Below, piece by piece: positions 42,549 to 50,307 of a stretch of DNA of 64,000 nucleotides. The translations under genes and the position numbers were made by a program. The notes under the pieces were generated by a model. That model made no database searches and was not told the DNA's origin. It worked only from the letters and a program-made list of their open reading frames with translations. The stretch spans positions 1-64,000 of the forward strand of contig CAJUEC010000008.1 of the NCBI GenBank assembly GCA_910585155.1, written 5' to 3'. The stretch is from an uncultured Oscillospiraceae bacterium (GTDB lineage: Bacteria > Bacillota > Clostridia > Oscillospirales > Oscillospiraceae). Position 1 is the first letter of the stretch, and each line of letters opens with the position of its first letter.

Positions 42549-43898
42549 TCACCAGTTTTCGAAGTCAAAGCCTCTGGGCGTCTTCCGCTGCCGCTCCTGC
42601 CTGCGCTTCTGCCGCTTGACCTCGGCCTCCGCCGTCTCCAGCAGCTTATCAAGGGGCATCACGTTGGACGCGCCCTCAACCTCGATGATGCTGTATTTGA
42701 AGCTGCACTGGTGGCTGAACACCCGGTCGTCATCCCGCTGGAAGGTGGTGAGGATCTCGTCCATCTTTCGCTCGATCAGGTGCTTGACGCTGCCGGTGAG
42801 CATCAGGCAGAATTTGTCGTCCTGAATCCGGGCGAAGGTGTCGCCGCTTCGGAAATTCTTTCGGACAATCTCCACAAAATTTTGGATGTAGGCGTCCCCC
42901 ACCTTTCGACCGAAAGAGGTGTTGATCTCGGACACCCCGCCCAGGTCCAGATAGCACAGGGTGATGTTCTGCTGCTCCCGCAGCACCTGCGCCATAAACT
43001 CGGACAAAAACTGGCGGTTGCGGATGCCTGTGTCCGGGTCCTGGTAGATATCGTCATTGAGGTGGCGGGCGCTCATCTTCTCGGTGGTGATGTCCATGAC
43101 GATATGGACGCAGGAGGGCCGCTCCTTCCACTCGATGGGGAAGGAGATCACCCGGTAGCAGACGTTCCTGCCCTCCTCCAGCTCCCGGACCTGATAGCGC
43201 TCCGAATCGCTCCACTCCAGGAGCTTAGATTGGATGGGCAGGCGGTGCCGGCAGCTGTCGCAGTAGGCGGCGCCCTCGGCAATGCCCCGGGTGCGCTTGT
43301 TGCAGTGTACGATCTGCTGGGTTTTCTGGTCCACCACCAGCAGCCATTCATCCCGCTGGTCCAGCAGGTCCATCAGCATTTCCGTGTAGCTGTTGATGAT
43401 CTCCGCCCGGCGCCGGGCCCGCTGAATCTCCTCCTTCAGCCGGTCCTCCCGCTCTTGGAGCTGCTGGGTCATGGCGTGGAAGGCTTGGAAAAATTCTCCC
43501 GAGGGGCACAGGTCCGGGGAATCCTCCCCGCGGGTCACCTGCCCGGCCTGAAGTGTGAGCTGCTTCAGGTTGGCGTGGAGGCTTTTGAGGCCGTCGTACA
43601 GGCAGCCTCCGCCGTCCGGGAGCTCCCCCGACAAATCGCCCTGGGCGAGCCGGGCGGAGCAGGCCGCCAGCTCTTCCGCCTGGGCGCGGAAGGAGCACAG
43701 CGCCTCCCCCAGGGGCCGGCAGGGTTCGCTGAGCGTGCCGACGTCCAGGCGGGCCTGCCCGGCGTCGCGCAGGATATGTTCCAGAAACTCGGTCAGCCGC
43801 TGACAGCTCTCTTCCACGCTCAGGGGCGGCGGCTGCGCTGGGGAATGAGCCTCAGGCTCTCCCGCCGACAGGCGGTTTTCGTTCATGTCCAGCTCCAT
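42549..43898 (-). CDS. Protein with PAS-like and degenerate GGDEF domain
   Basis: 449 residues. An N-terminal helical region (HAMP/coiled-coil-like, about 30-170), a PAS-like part (WLLVVDQKTQQIVHCNKRT) with a C-x2-C pair (YCDSC), then a GGDEF-type domain (about 275-420). The active-site motif reads RIQDDKF instead of RxGGDEF, and the metal/substrate region LDLGGVSEINTSFG also deviates, so diguanylate cyclase activity is unlikely; it may bind nucleotide or act by protein contact. The predicted promoter start near 43940 excludes a longer N-terminus. ATG 43898 is preceded by GGAAGG. Confidence 0.85.
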   Translation of the reverse strand: MELDMNENRLSAGEPEAHSPAQPPPLSVEESCQRLTEFLEHILRDAGQARLDVGTLSEPCRPLGEALCSFRAQAEELAACSARLAQGDLSGELPDGGGCLYDGLKSLHANLKQLTLQAGQVTRGEDSPDLCPSGEFFQAFHAMTQQLQEREDRLKEEIQRARRRAEIINSYTEMLMDLLDQRDEWLLVVDQKTQQIVHCNKRTRGIAEGAAYCDSCRHRLPIQSKLLEWSDSERYQVRELEEGRNVCYRVISFPIEWKERPSCVHIVMDITTEKMSARHLNDDIYQDPDTGIRNRQFLSEFMAQVLREQQNITLCYLDLGGVSEINTSFGRKVGDAYIQNFVEIVRKNFRSGDTFARIQDDKFCLMLTGSVKHLIERKMDEILTTFQRDDDRVFSHQCSFKYSIIEVEGASNVMPLDKLLETAEAEVKRQKRRQERQRKTPRGFDFENW

Positions 43899-43940
43899 TT
43901 GGTCACTTACCCTTCCTGATGTTGTGCTCTGCGCACTAGT

Positions 43941-43976
43941 ATGATACATTGTACCATGGATTGAGGGGAAGTTCAA
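43941..43976 (-). promoter_or_regulatory. Promoter of the GGDEF-like gene with overlapping palindrome
   Basis: On minus: TTGAAC (plus 43971-43976), 17-base spacer, TACAAT (plus 43948-43953) preceded by TGG. The near-palindrome ATGATACATTGTACCAT (43941-43957) covers the -10 box and matches the palindrome at 40239-40255 in 14 of 17 positions when inverted. Confidence 0.8.
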
Positions 43977-44036
43977 CACGCTTTTCTCGATTGCATTCGG
44001 CGGGAAAATATTAATTTTATGAGGTCCCGCACAGGG

Positions 44037-44064
44037 AAACCGGCCCTTTTGGGCCGGTTTTTTC
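44037..44064 (+). terminator. Orphan terminator
   Basis: AAACCGGCCC (44037-44046) pairs with GGGCCGGTTT (44051-44060), TTTT loop, followed by further T residues. No plus-strand gene lies directly upstream (the neighbour is divergent), so it may end a short leader or small RNA, or control the next small gene. Confidence 0.75.
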
Positions 44065-44130
44065 GTGCTGAAAGCGAATAAAAGGTGCTGGGACTGGAAA
44101 TTATTTCAATGGTAAGGAGGCGGATCGTCC

Positions 44131-44298
44131 ATGGCAAAGCGGCAGGCAGCCTGTGAGGTGCAGAAGAGGAGGGAGCAGGGCGGTCGCCTCTGGCTGAGCT
44201 ATTACAATCAGATTTTGTACAAAAAGGGGATCATTACCGAGCAGGAGCGCAACAAAATGGCGCTGAAGATTGGTGAATGGAAGGGGTCGTCTCAGTAG
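44131..44298 (+). CDS. Small SHOCT-like protein
   Basis: 55 residues: MAKRQAACEVQKRREQGGRL, then a WLSYYNQILYKKGIITEQERNKMALKI segment which has the pattern of SHOCT-type short helical domains (hydrophobic helix, GIITEQE turn, helix). A good ribosome site AAGGAGG (44114-44120) precedes ATG 44131, and a strong terminator follows directly after the stop. Similar small proteins are common in Clostridia, often without known function. It is basic and has no membrane segment. Confidence 0.75.
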   Translation: MAKRQAACEVQKRREQGGRLWLSYYNQILYKKGIITEQERNKMALKIGEWKGSSQ

Positions 44299-44300
44299 GG

Positions 44301-44341
44301 AAAGGGCCGGGCTGCGTCACGGACGCAGCCCGGCCCTTTTG
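44301..44341 (+). terminator. Terminator after the 55-residue gene
   Basis: An 18-bp perfect stem 44301-44318 with 44322-44339 followed by T residues. Confidence 0.9.
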
Positions 44342-44497
44342 CGGCAGCGGCTCCAGCTGTGGGTGCTGCGGTTCAATCGGAACGCCGGTAATTTTGATGC
44401 GTGTACGGAAAACTGGGCTCTTGACAAACGAGGCTTTCCGCATTATAATATGCTACGGTAACGCTCAGGCGGGAAATTTTGCCGGGGCGTATCTTTT

Positions 44498-44583
44498 GCG
44501 GATGTGCTGGAACTGGTAGACTGGCTAGCTTGAGGTGCTAGTGGCCCACGGCCGTACGGGTTCGAGTCCCGTCATCCGCACCA
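44498..44583 (+). tRNA. tRNA-Leu (anticodon GAG)
   Basis: The acceptor stem GCGGATG / CATCCGC is perfect, the anticodon stem CTAGC / GCTAG holds loop TTGAGGT (anticodon GAG), there is a long class II variable arm (TGGCCCACGGCCGT), and the T arm is ACGGG-TTCGAGT-CCCGT. The CCA end is encoded (44581-44583). It reads CUC/CUU leucine codons. A terminator follows directly. Confidence 0.95.
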
Positions 44584-44584
44584 C

Positions 44585-44623
44585 GTCGGGGCAAGCTATG
44601 TATCGCTTGCCCCGACTTTTTTC
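44585..44623 (+). terminator. Terminator after tRNA-Leu
   Basis: GTCGGGGCAAGC (44585-44596) pairs perfectly with 44605-44616, followed by six T residues. Confidence 0.92.
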
Positions 44624-44724
44624 AAAAGTCAGGGCGCGCCAATGTGATACGCCCTGCTTTGTTTTGCCCTGGATACGAAAAATATGGAGATCAATTTTTG
44701 CGGGTAGAATAGGCTTTGATCATT

Positions 44725-44764
44725 ACAGCGGCATGGAGCCCCACTCCATGCCGCTGTGTTGTTT
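44725..44764. terminator. Hairpin downstream of the island genes
   Basis: ACAGCGGCATGGA (44725-44737) pairs with 44745-44757, followed by GTTGTTTTA on plus. It lies in the 44.62-44.90 kb gap, where no gene was recognised. It may end plus-strand readthrough or, on minus, follow the desulfidase-like gene. Confidence 0.65.
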
Positions 44765-44899
44765 TACTGCCTGAAAGTCCTCCAAAGCTCCGCGTGGAGC
44801 GCCGAGCGGGCAGGGATGAGCTGCCCCCTCATGGGAGGTCAGCCGCTCCGCAAGGGTTCCCTGGAGAAAATCCCCATCGGGATATCCTCTTGGAGCGGC

Positions 44900-45595
44900 T
44901 CAGCACCCCACGGCGTCGTCCTCCAGCATCAGATGCAGAATCTCCTCATCGGTTCCCCGCATTCCGTCCCGGCCCAGGCGGCCAATGCAGCGCAGGGTTT
45001 TTTCAATGCCATCCTTCATCAAGCCGTCGCCGTCGGCAAACACGTAGCCCTGCTGTGCCAGCTGGTACCCCAGCAGCGCGGCGTCTACAGCCGAGGCGAT
45101 TTTGGCCGCGCAGGAGGGCTTGGCGCCGTCGCACACCATGCCGGAGATGTTGCCCAGCGTGTTGATGACGGTGTTTCCGATCACCTGGTCGCTGCGGCCC
45201 TCCAGAAAGGCGATTCCCGCGCCGCAGCCGCACGCCGCCCCCACCACGCCGCAGAAGGCGGACAGGCGGCCGATGCTGCTCTTCTGATAGATTGCCACCA
45301 GGTTGCTCACGGCCAGCGCGCGGTAGAGCAGCTCGGGGGCGGCTTTGCGCTCCTGGGCGTACACCCACACCGGGAGGCACACGGTGACTCCCTGGTTTCC
45401 GCTCCCGGAGTTGGGCACGGACACGCTTTGCACGTTTTTGATGATATTGCCGCTGCACTGGCATAAAATGTGCTGCGGGGCTCGGCCCAGCGTCCGGGCC
45501 GCCGTGGCCGCGGCGTAGGCGATGGCGATGGGCTCGGTGCAGCCCAGGGCGGGGATCCGCTCCTCCCGCAGCAGCGTGATATATCGTTGGTCCAT
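44900..45595 (-). CDS. UPF0597/cysteine-desulfidase-like protein, internally deleted
   Basis: 231 residues against roughly 430 for the family (YhaM/UPF0597, L-cysteine desulfidase CdsB-like). The N-terminal ALGCTEPIAIAYAAATAAR and SGNIIKN segment and the C-terminal SGNQGVTVCLPV, IGRLSAFCGVVGAACG and MVCDGAKPSCAAK segments are present and include the cysteines known to hold the Fe-S cluster. About 190 middle residues are missing, joined in frame at VPNSG/SGNQG. Family enzymes release sulfide from cysteine or act as serine-dehydratase-like lyases. Last gene of the liv transcription unit. Probably non-functional, or a misassembly. Confidence 0.8.
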   Translation of the reverse strand: MDQRYITLLREERIPALGCTEPIAIAYAAATAARTLGRAPQHILCQCSGNIIKNVQSVSVPNSGSGNQGVTVCLPVWVYAQERKAAPELLYRALAVSNLVAIYQKSSIGRLSAFCGVVGAACGCGAGIAFLEGRSDQVIGNTVINTLGNISGMVCDGAKPSCAAKIASAVDAALLGYQLAQQGYVFADGDGLMKDGIEKTLRCIGRLGRDGMRGTDEEILHLMLEDDAVGC

Positions 45596-45608
45596 GGTCT
45601 CCTCCTAT

Positions 45609-46274
45609 TTACAGCCCGCCCAGATAGGCATCCCGCACCCGTTCGTTCTGGGCCAGCCGTTCGCCGGTGTCGGTGAGTACGATCTGGCCCGTCTCCAGCA
45701 CGTAGCCCTGGTGGGAGATTTGCAGGGACATCCGGGCGTTCTGCTCCACCAGCAGGATGGTGGTGCCCTGGCTGTTGACCCGCTGAAACAGCCGGAACAG
45801 GTCCTGCACCACGATGGGGGCCAGCCCCAGGGACGGTTCGTCCAGCATCTGCTGCTCACCGCCGGACAGCGTGCCGGCGGCCTGGTTCAGGCGCTCCTTC
45901 AGGATGGGAAACAGCGCGAAGGCGTTTTCATAGCCCTGCTTGGCCGCCGCCCGGCTGGCGGTGTATGCCCCCAGCTTCAAATTCTCGTGGACGGAAAGCC
46001 CCGGGAAGATGTGCCGCCCCTCGGGGGAGAGCACCATTCCGCTTTTGACGATGGCGTAGGAGGGCGCGTTGGTCACGTCCCTGCCCTGAAACAGTACGGT
46101 GCCCCGCTCCGCCCTCTCCAGGCCCATCAGGGTGCGCATGATGGTGGATTTGCCTGCGCCGTTGGCGCCGATGATGGTGACGATCTCCCCCTCCTCAATG
46201 GTAAAGGAGATGCCCCGAACGGCCTTGATTGCGCCGTAGGAGATGTGCAGATCCTTGACGTCCAGCAGCGCCAT
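45609..46274 (-). CDS. livF: Branched-chain-type ABC transporter ATPase LivF, deletion at Walker B
   Basis: 221 residues. Walker A GANGAGKSTI (about 36-45), Q loop, signature LSGGEQQM, then directly LDEPSLGLAPIVVQ. In LivF about 15 residues (AIGRALMxxPKLLLL type) normally lie between the signature and LDEP; they form a helix and the Walker B strand. Their loss is in frame and fits a deletion between two ATGCTG-like repeats. ATP hydrolysis is unlikely. The remaining protein, including the H loop LLVEQNAR, is normal. Confidence 0.85.
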   Translation of the reverse strand: MALLDVKDLHISYGAIKAVRGISFTIEEGEIVTIIGANGAGKSTIMRTLMGLERAERGTVLFQGRDVTNAPSYAIVKSGMVLSPEGRHIFPGLSVHENLKLGAYTASRAAAKQGYENAFALFPILKERLNQAAGTLSGGEQQMLDEPSLGLAPIVVQDLFRLFQRVNSQGTTILLVEQNARMSLQISHQGYVLETGQIVLTDTGERLAQNERVRDAYLGGL

Positions 46275-46275
46275 C

Positions 46276-47040
46276 TCATTTCACCTCTTTCCCCAGATAT
46301 GCGTCGATCACCAGTTGGTTTTGCCGGATCTCTTCCGGCGTGCCGTGGGCGATCTCCGCGCCGTGGTCCAGCACGTAGATGTGGTCGCAGATCCGCATGA
46401 CCAGGCGCATATCGTGCTCGATCAGCAGAATGGCCAGCCCCATGCCCTTCAGCTCCAGGATGAATTCCATCAGCTCGTGGGTCTCCTGCTCGTTCATGCC
46501 CGCGGCGGGCTCGTCCAGCAGCAGGACCTTGGGCTCGCTGGCCATCGCCCGGGCGATTTCCAGCCGGCGCTGGAGGCCGTAGGGCAGGCTGGAGGCGTAC
46601 TGGTATTTCCACTGGGAGAGCCCGGTGATCTCCAGGGTCTCCAGGGCCTTTTCCCGGGCGCGGGCCTCGTCCCGCCTGTGCCTGGGCAGGCGCAGGACGC
46701 TGTCCAGCAGGTTGGCTTTGGTGTGGGTGTGGGTGCCCAGCATCACGTTTTCCAGCGCGGTCATGTTGGTGAACAGGCGGATGTTCTGGAAGGTGCGGGC
46801 CATGCCCAGGCCGGTGATCTGATGGGGCTTTTTCCCTGTGATATCCGCGCCCTGAAAGATGACCCGGCCCTCCGTGGGGTTGTACACCCCGGTGATGCAG
46901 TTAAAGAAGGTGGTTTTTCCCGCGCCGTTGGGCCCGATAATGCCCACGATTTCGTTGTCATTCAGGGAGACATTCACATCGCTGACCGCCACCAGGCCGC
47001 CGAACCGCTGGGTGATGTGCTCTGTGTTCAGAATGGTCAT
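46276..47040 (-). CDS. livG: Branched-chain-type ABC transporter ATPase LivG
   Basis: About 254 residues from ATG 47040 (MTILNTEHITQRFGGL). Walker A GPNGAGKTTFFN, signature LPYGLQRRLEIARAMAS, Walker B VLLLDEPAAGMN, H loop IEHDMRLVMRI: complete LivG features. The reading frame is open upstream to 47676 and fuses LivG to a truncated LivM permease with no stop between, so it may be made as a 466-residue fusion or from its own ATG. It ends one base before livF. Confidence 0.85.
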   Translation of the reverse strand: MTILNTEHITQRFGGLVAVSDVNVSLNDNEIVGIIGPNGAGKTTFFNCITGVYNPTEGRVIFQGADITGKKPHQITGLGMARTFQNIRLFTNMTALENVMLGTHTHTKANLLDSVLRLPRHRRDEARAREKALETLEITGLSQWKYQYASSLPYGLQRRLEIARAMASEPKVLLLDEPAAGMNEQETHELMEFILELKGMGLAILLIEHDMRLVMRICDHIYVLDHGAEIAHGTPEEIRQNQLVIDAYLGKEVK

Positions 47041-47801
47041 GCCCAGGATCTGGAAGGACTGGTCGCTGGTGAAGGTGGTGGAGTCCACAAAGCTCATATA
47101 CTGGGCGTAAAAGGCGCCCGCCACCCCCGCGATGGCCGCCGAGACGGCAAAGCACTGCAGCTTGTAGCTGAACATGTTGACGCCCATGCTCTGGGCCGCG
47201 ATCTCGTCCCCCTTGATGGCGGAAAAGGCCCGCCCCGTCCTGGAGTCGGTGATGTTGTGCACCACCAGAATGGTCAGCAGGCACAGCGCCAGCACCAGGT
47301 AGTAAAATCCCCTGGCGTTGTTGATTTCAAATCCGAGGATGCGGGGCATGGGGATGTTGTTGATCCCATAGGGGCCTCGGGTCAGCTCGATCCAGTTCAG
47401 CTCAATGATGCACATGATCTCACCGAAGCCCAGGGTCACTATGGACAGGTAGCTGCCCTGGAGGCGCAGGGTGGGGCTTCCGATCATCAGCCCGAATACC
47501 GCGCAGATCAGCGCCGCCAGGATGCAGTTGAGGATAAAATCGGTCTGAAAGCGGGTGGCCATAATGGCCGCGGTGTAGGCGCCCACGCCGAAAAAGGCGG
47601 CCTGGCCCAAAACCACAATGCCCATATAGCCGGTAATCAGGTTCATGCTCAGCGACAGGATGATTAGATTCCGCACATGATGCCTACCGAGATGATATAC
47701 CGGCGGGTGATGACCAGCGGGAACAGCACCGCCGCGGCCAGCAGGATCAGGTTGACCTTCTTTTCATGCCGCGCCCAGAATTTGAGAAAACGTTTCCACA
47801 T
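47038..47801 (-). pseudogene. livM: Permease LivM, frameshifted and C-terminally truncated
   Basis: From ATG 47801 the frame gives MWKRFLKFWARHEKKVNLIL and a first membrane segment, then meets a stop; sequence continues in another frame as LIILSLSMNLITGYMGIVVLG (from 47676). The break near 47664 is explained by one missing base (TA for TAC). The permease then runs through GAYTAAIM, LGFGEIMCIIELNW and ends abruptly at SFQILGMTIL, where it joins LivG in frame; about 70-80 C-terminal residues are lost. MTIL is shared by both sides, suggesting deletion between short repeats. Confidence 0.82.
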
Positions 47802-47813
47802 AGCCGCTCCCCC

Positions 47814-48695
47814 CTACACCTTGGTGACCTTGTGCCTGCCCAGCAAACCAGAGGGCTTGATGATGAGCACAACGATGAGCATAACAAATGAGATGGCGTT
47901 TCCATAGCCGGAGCCGATGTAGTTGATGCCCAGCGACTCGATCACGCCCAGCAGCAGCCCGCCCAGCATGGCCCCGGGCAGGATGCCGATGCCGCCCAGC
48001 ACCGCCGCGGCAAAGGATTTCATCCCCACCGCCACCGCCATGCGGGTGTCGATCTGCTGATAGTACATGGCGACCAGCGTGCCCGCCACGCCCACGCACA
48101 TGGTGCCGATGAAAAAAGTGAACGTGATGATGTGGTCGGTGTGGATGCCCATCAGCTTGGCCGCGTCGGCGTCCTGGGCTATGGCGCGCATGCCCATGCC
48201 CAGCTTGGTTTTGTACACAATCAGCGAGAGCACCGCCATCATGATGACGGTCACCGCGAAGATGATGATCTGCATCCAGGTGATGATGATCCCCCCGAGC
48301 CGGATCTTTCCCAGATTGAATACGTCGGGAAAGCGCTTGGTCTCGGTGCCGAAAAACACGAGGATAAAGTTGGTGACGGCGGTGCCCAGCCCCACTGTGC
48401 TGATGAGCGCGGCGATTTTGGATGCCCGGCGCTTTCGGATGGGGCTCAGGGCCACCCGGTCCATCAGCGCGCCCAGCCCGCCGGTAATCAGCATGCTTGC
48501 CAGCAGGGCCAGGAAAAAGTTCCATTGGAGCTGGGTGAGAAAGATCAGCGTCAGATAGCCGCCCAGCACGTAGAACGCGCCGTTGGCCATGTTGACCAGC
48601 TCCAGAACGCCGAACACCATCGTGAAGCCGATGGCCACCAGGGCATAGGCGCTTTCGATGGTCAGGCCGTTGATGAGCTGCTGCAAGATAATCAT
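47814..48695 (-). CDS. livH: Branched-chain-type ABC permease LivH
   Basis: 293 residues with about eight membrane segments, starting MIILQQLINGLTIESAYALVAIGFTMVFGVLELVNMANG, and the conserved cytoplasmic-loop segment MGMRAIAQDADAAKLMGIHTD plus AAVLGGIGILPGAMLGGLLLG. All are typical of LivH. It forms the inner membrane channel with LivM. It appears intact. The transported compound is not known; homologous systems carry branched-chain amino acids, amides, urea or aromatic acids. Confidence 0.92.
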   Translation of the reverse strand: MIILQQLINGLTIESAYALVAIGFTMVFGVLELVNMANGAFYVLGGYLTLIFLTQLQWNFFLALLASMLITGGLGALMDRVALSPIRKRRASKIAALISTVGLGTAVTNFILVFFGTETKRFPDVFNLGKIRLGGIIITWMQIIIFAVTVIMMAVLSLIVYKTKLGMGMRAIAQDADAAKLMGIHTDHIITFTFFIGTMCVGVAGTLVAMYYQQIDTRMAVAVGMKSFAAAVLGGIGILPGAMLGGLLLGVIESLGINYIGSGYGNAISFVMLIVVLIIKPSGLLGRHKVTKV

Positions 48696-48876
48696 TGATT
48701 GTTACTCCTTTCCCGCGGGTCCGCCGCCTGGGCGCCGCTTGAGGCTTGGCGATGTGCCCGGCGGCGGGGGGCCTTTCCGCCGGACGAGGCGGTCTGACCC
48801 GGAAATATTCTGTGCATTTCCAGTCAAATCAACGCCGCATGGCGGGAAAAGACCCGTCGATTGGCTGTGCCGGGCC

Positions 48877-50214
48877 CTAGCGCGCGCCCATCACGTCGTT
48901 TCGGTAGAGGGGCAGGTAGACCTCCTGGTCCCGCATGACGCAGCCCGCCTTGGAGCCGTGGCGCATCAGCTCGCTGCACTTGCTGCACACCACGCAGCAC
49001 TGCTCCGGCCTCAGCCGCCCGTCCCGGAGGATGTCCCGGGCGAACTGGGGGTAGACGAAGGCCATCCGGCCAAAGCCGGCGATGCTGCACATGCCCTGCT
49101 CCAGGGCGCCCGCCGCCACCTGGGCGGAGAACTGCCGCAGATAGGACAGGCCCGAGCTGACCACCGCCAGGCCGGGGAAGGCCCTCTGCATCTGGCCCAC
49201 GCCGCTGCAAATGCGGGCCGCCCCCGTCAGCGGGTCCTCCGGCGGGGCGTAGGGGCCCTGGTCATAGGGCCGGTTTACGTGTGGATTGACGTAGGGATTG
49301 CCCATGGTCAGGTCCAGCAGCTCCAGCCCCATCTGCTGGTGCAGGATGCCGATGAGCGCTTGGGGCTCGCTCAGGTCCACCTCCACGCCGCCGTCAGGGC
49401 TGACGCCGAAGCCGTAGGGATAGGGGAACCCATCGTAGATATTCAATCTGGAGGTGACGATAAAGCCGCCGCTTGCCGCCGCCTGGGCCGCCGCCACGCT
49501 GTCGCGCAGAAGCCGGGTCCGGTTTTCAAGGCTCCCGCCGTACCGGCCGGGCCGCTGGTAGGCGCTGAGCAGTTCGCTGTTCAGGTAGCGGTGGCAGCAC
49601 TTGGTGTCGACGCCGTCAAAGCCGGCGCGCTGGGCCAGCTGGGCCGCCTGCCCGAACCGCTCCCCCAGCCGGGCCAGCTCGTCGTCAGTGATGACGCAGC
49701 TGCCAGGGAGGGGGGAGTCCTTCTCAAACAGCGGATTTTGATAGGCGATGATGGGCTGGGGCACGCCGTTGGGCTTGGAGTACCGCCCGGAGTGGGTGGC
49801 CTGCATGATGACCACCGGCTCGAAGCCGTTGGCGGCCAGGCACTCTTTCTTGATCTCCCGGACCAGCCGCTGGAAGGCGGGCAGGGTGGCCTCCGTCAGC
49901 ATCAGCTGCCTGGGGTTGGCCCGGGCGTTTTGCTGCACGGCCACCGCCTCCATCCAGATCAGCCCCGCGCCGCTTTGGGCGAAGCGGTGGTAGCGGCGCT
50001 GGGTCAAGACGTCGGGCGCGCCCTGGGCGGTGCCGTCGCAGCCCTCCATGGGCTGTATGGCCATGCGGTTGGGAATGGTGCGCCCGCTCCGCTTCAGCGT
50101 CAGAGGCTGGGCCAGCAGCGCGGTGTTGTCCGACACAGGCAGGGCCGCGCCCGCCTCCCGGGCGGCCTCCTCAAATGCGTGAAGATCCATTGCAATCCAA
50201 TTTCTAGGCTTCAA
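48877..50214 (-). CDS. Old-yellow-enzyme-type NADH:flavin oxidoreductase with Fe-S cysteines
   Basis: 445 residues. FMN-binding TIM barrel with PNRMAIQPMEGCDGT near residue 48, MQATHSGRYSKPNG, FDGVDTKCCHRYL, and the GGSLENRTRLLRD motif. The C-terminus has CCVVCSKCSELMRHGSKAGC, a four-cysteine pattern like the 4Fe-4S site of 2,4-dienoyl-CoA / 2-enoate reductases. The FAD/NAD domain of those enzymes is absent, so an electron partner is needed. TTG 50214 has AGGAG upstream; ATG 50190 is the alternative. Divergent from the AraC gene and upstream of livH. Confidence 0.85.
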   Translation of the reverse strand: MKPRNWIAMDLHAFEEAAREAGAALPVSDNTALLAQPLTLKRSGRTIPNRMAIQPMEGCDGTAQGAPDVLTQRRYHRFAQSGAGLIWMEAVAVQQNARANPRQLMLTEATLPAFQRLVREIKKECLAANGFEPVVIMQATHSGRYSKPNGVPQPIIAYQNPLFEKDSPLPGSCVITDDELARLGERFGQAAQLAQRAGFDGVDTKCCHRYLNSELLSAYQRPGRYGGSLENRTRLLRDSVAAAQAAASGGFIVTSRLNIYDGFPYPYGFGVSPDGGVEVDLSEPQALIGILHQQMGLELLDLTMGNPYVNPHVNRPYDQGPYAPPEDPLTGAARICSGVGQMQRAFPGLAVVSSGLSYLRQFSAQVAAGALEQGMCSIAGFGRMAFVYPQFARDILRDGRLRPEQCCVVCSKCSELMRHGSKAGCVMRDQEVYLPLYRNDVMGAR

Positions 50215-50231
50215 AACTTCTCATCTCCTGT

Positions 50232-50259
50232 TTGATTTGTGCTCCGGGTATGGTACAAT
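50232..50259 (+). promoter_or_regulatory. Probable promoter of the AraC-type gene
   Basis: TTGATT (50232-50237), 16-base spacer, TACAAT (50254-50259) with TGG just before it (extended -10 type). Confidence 0.5.
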
Positions 50260-50307
50260 GTCGATAAACGCCGCGCGGCAAATAAAATGACCAATGGAGG
50301 CGATGAT

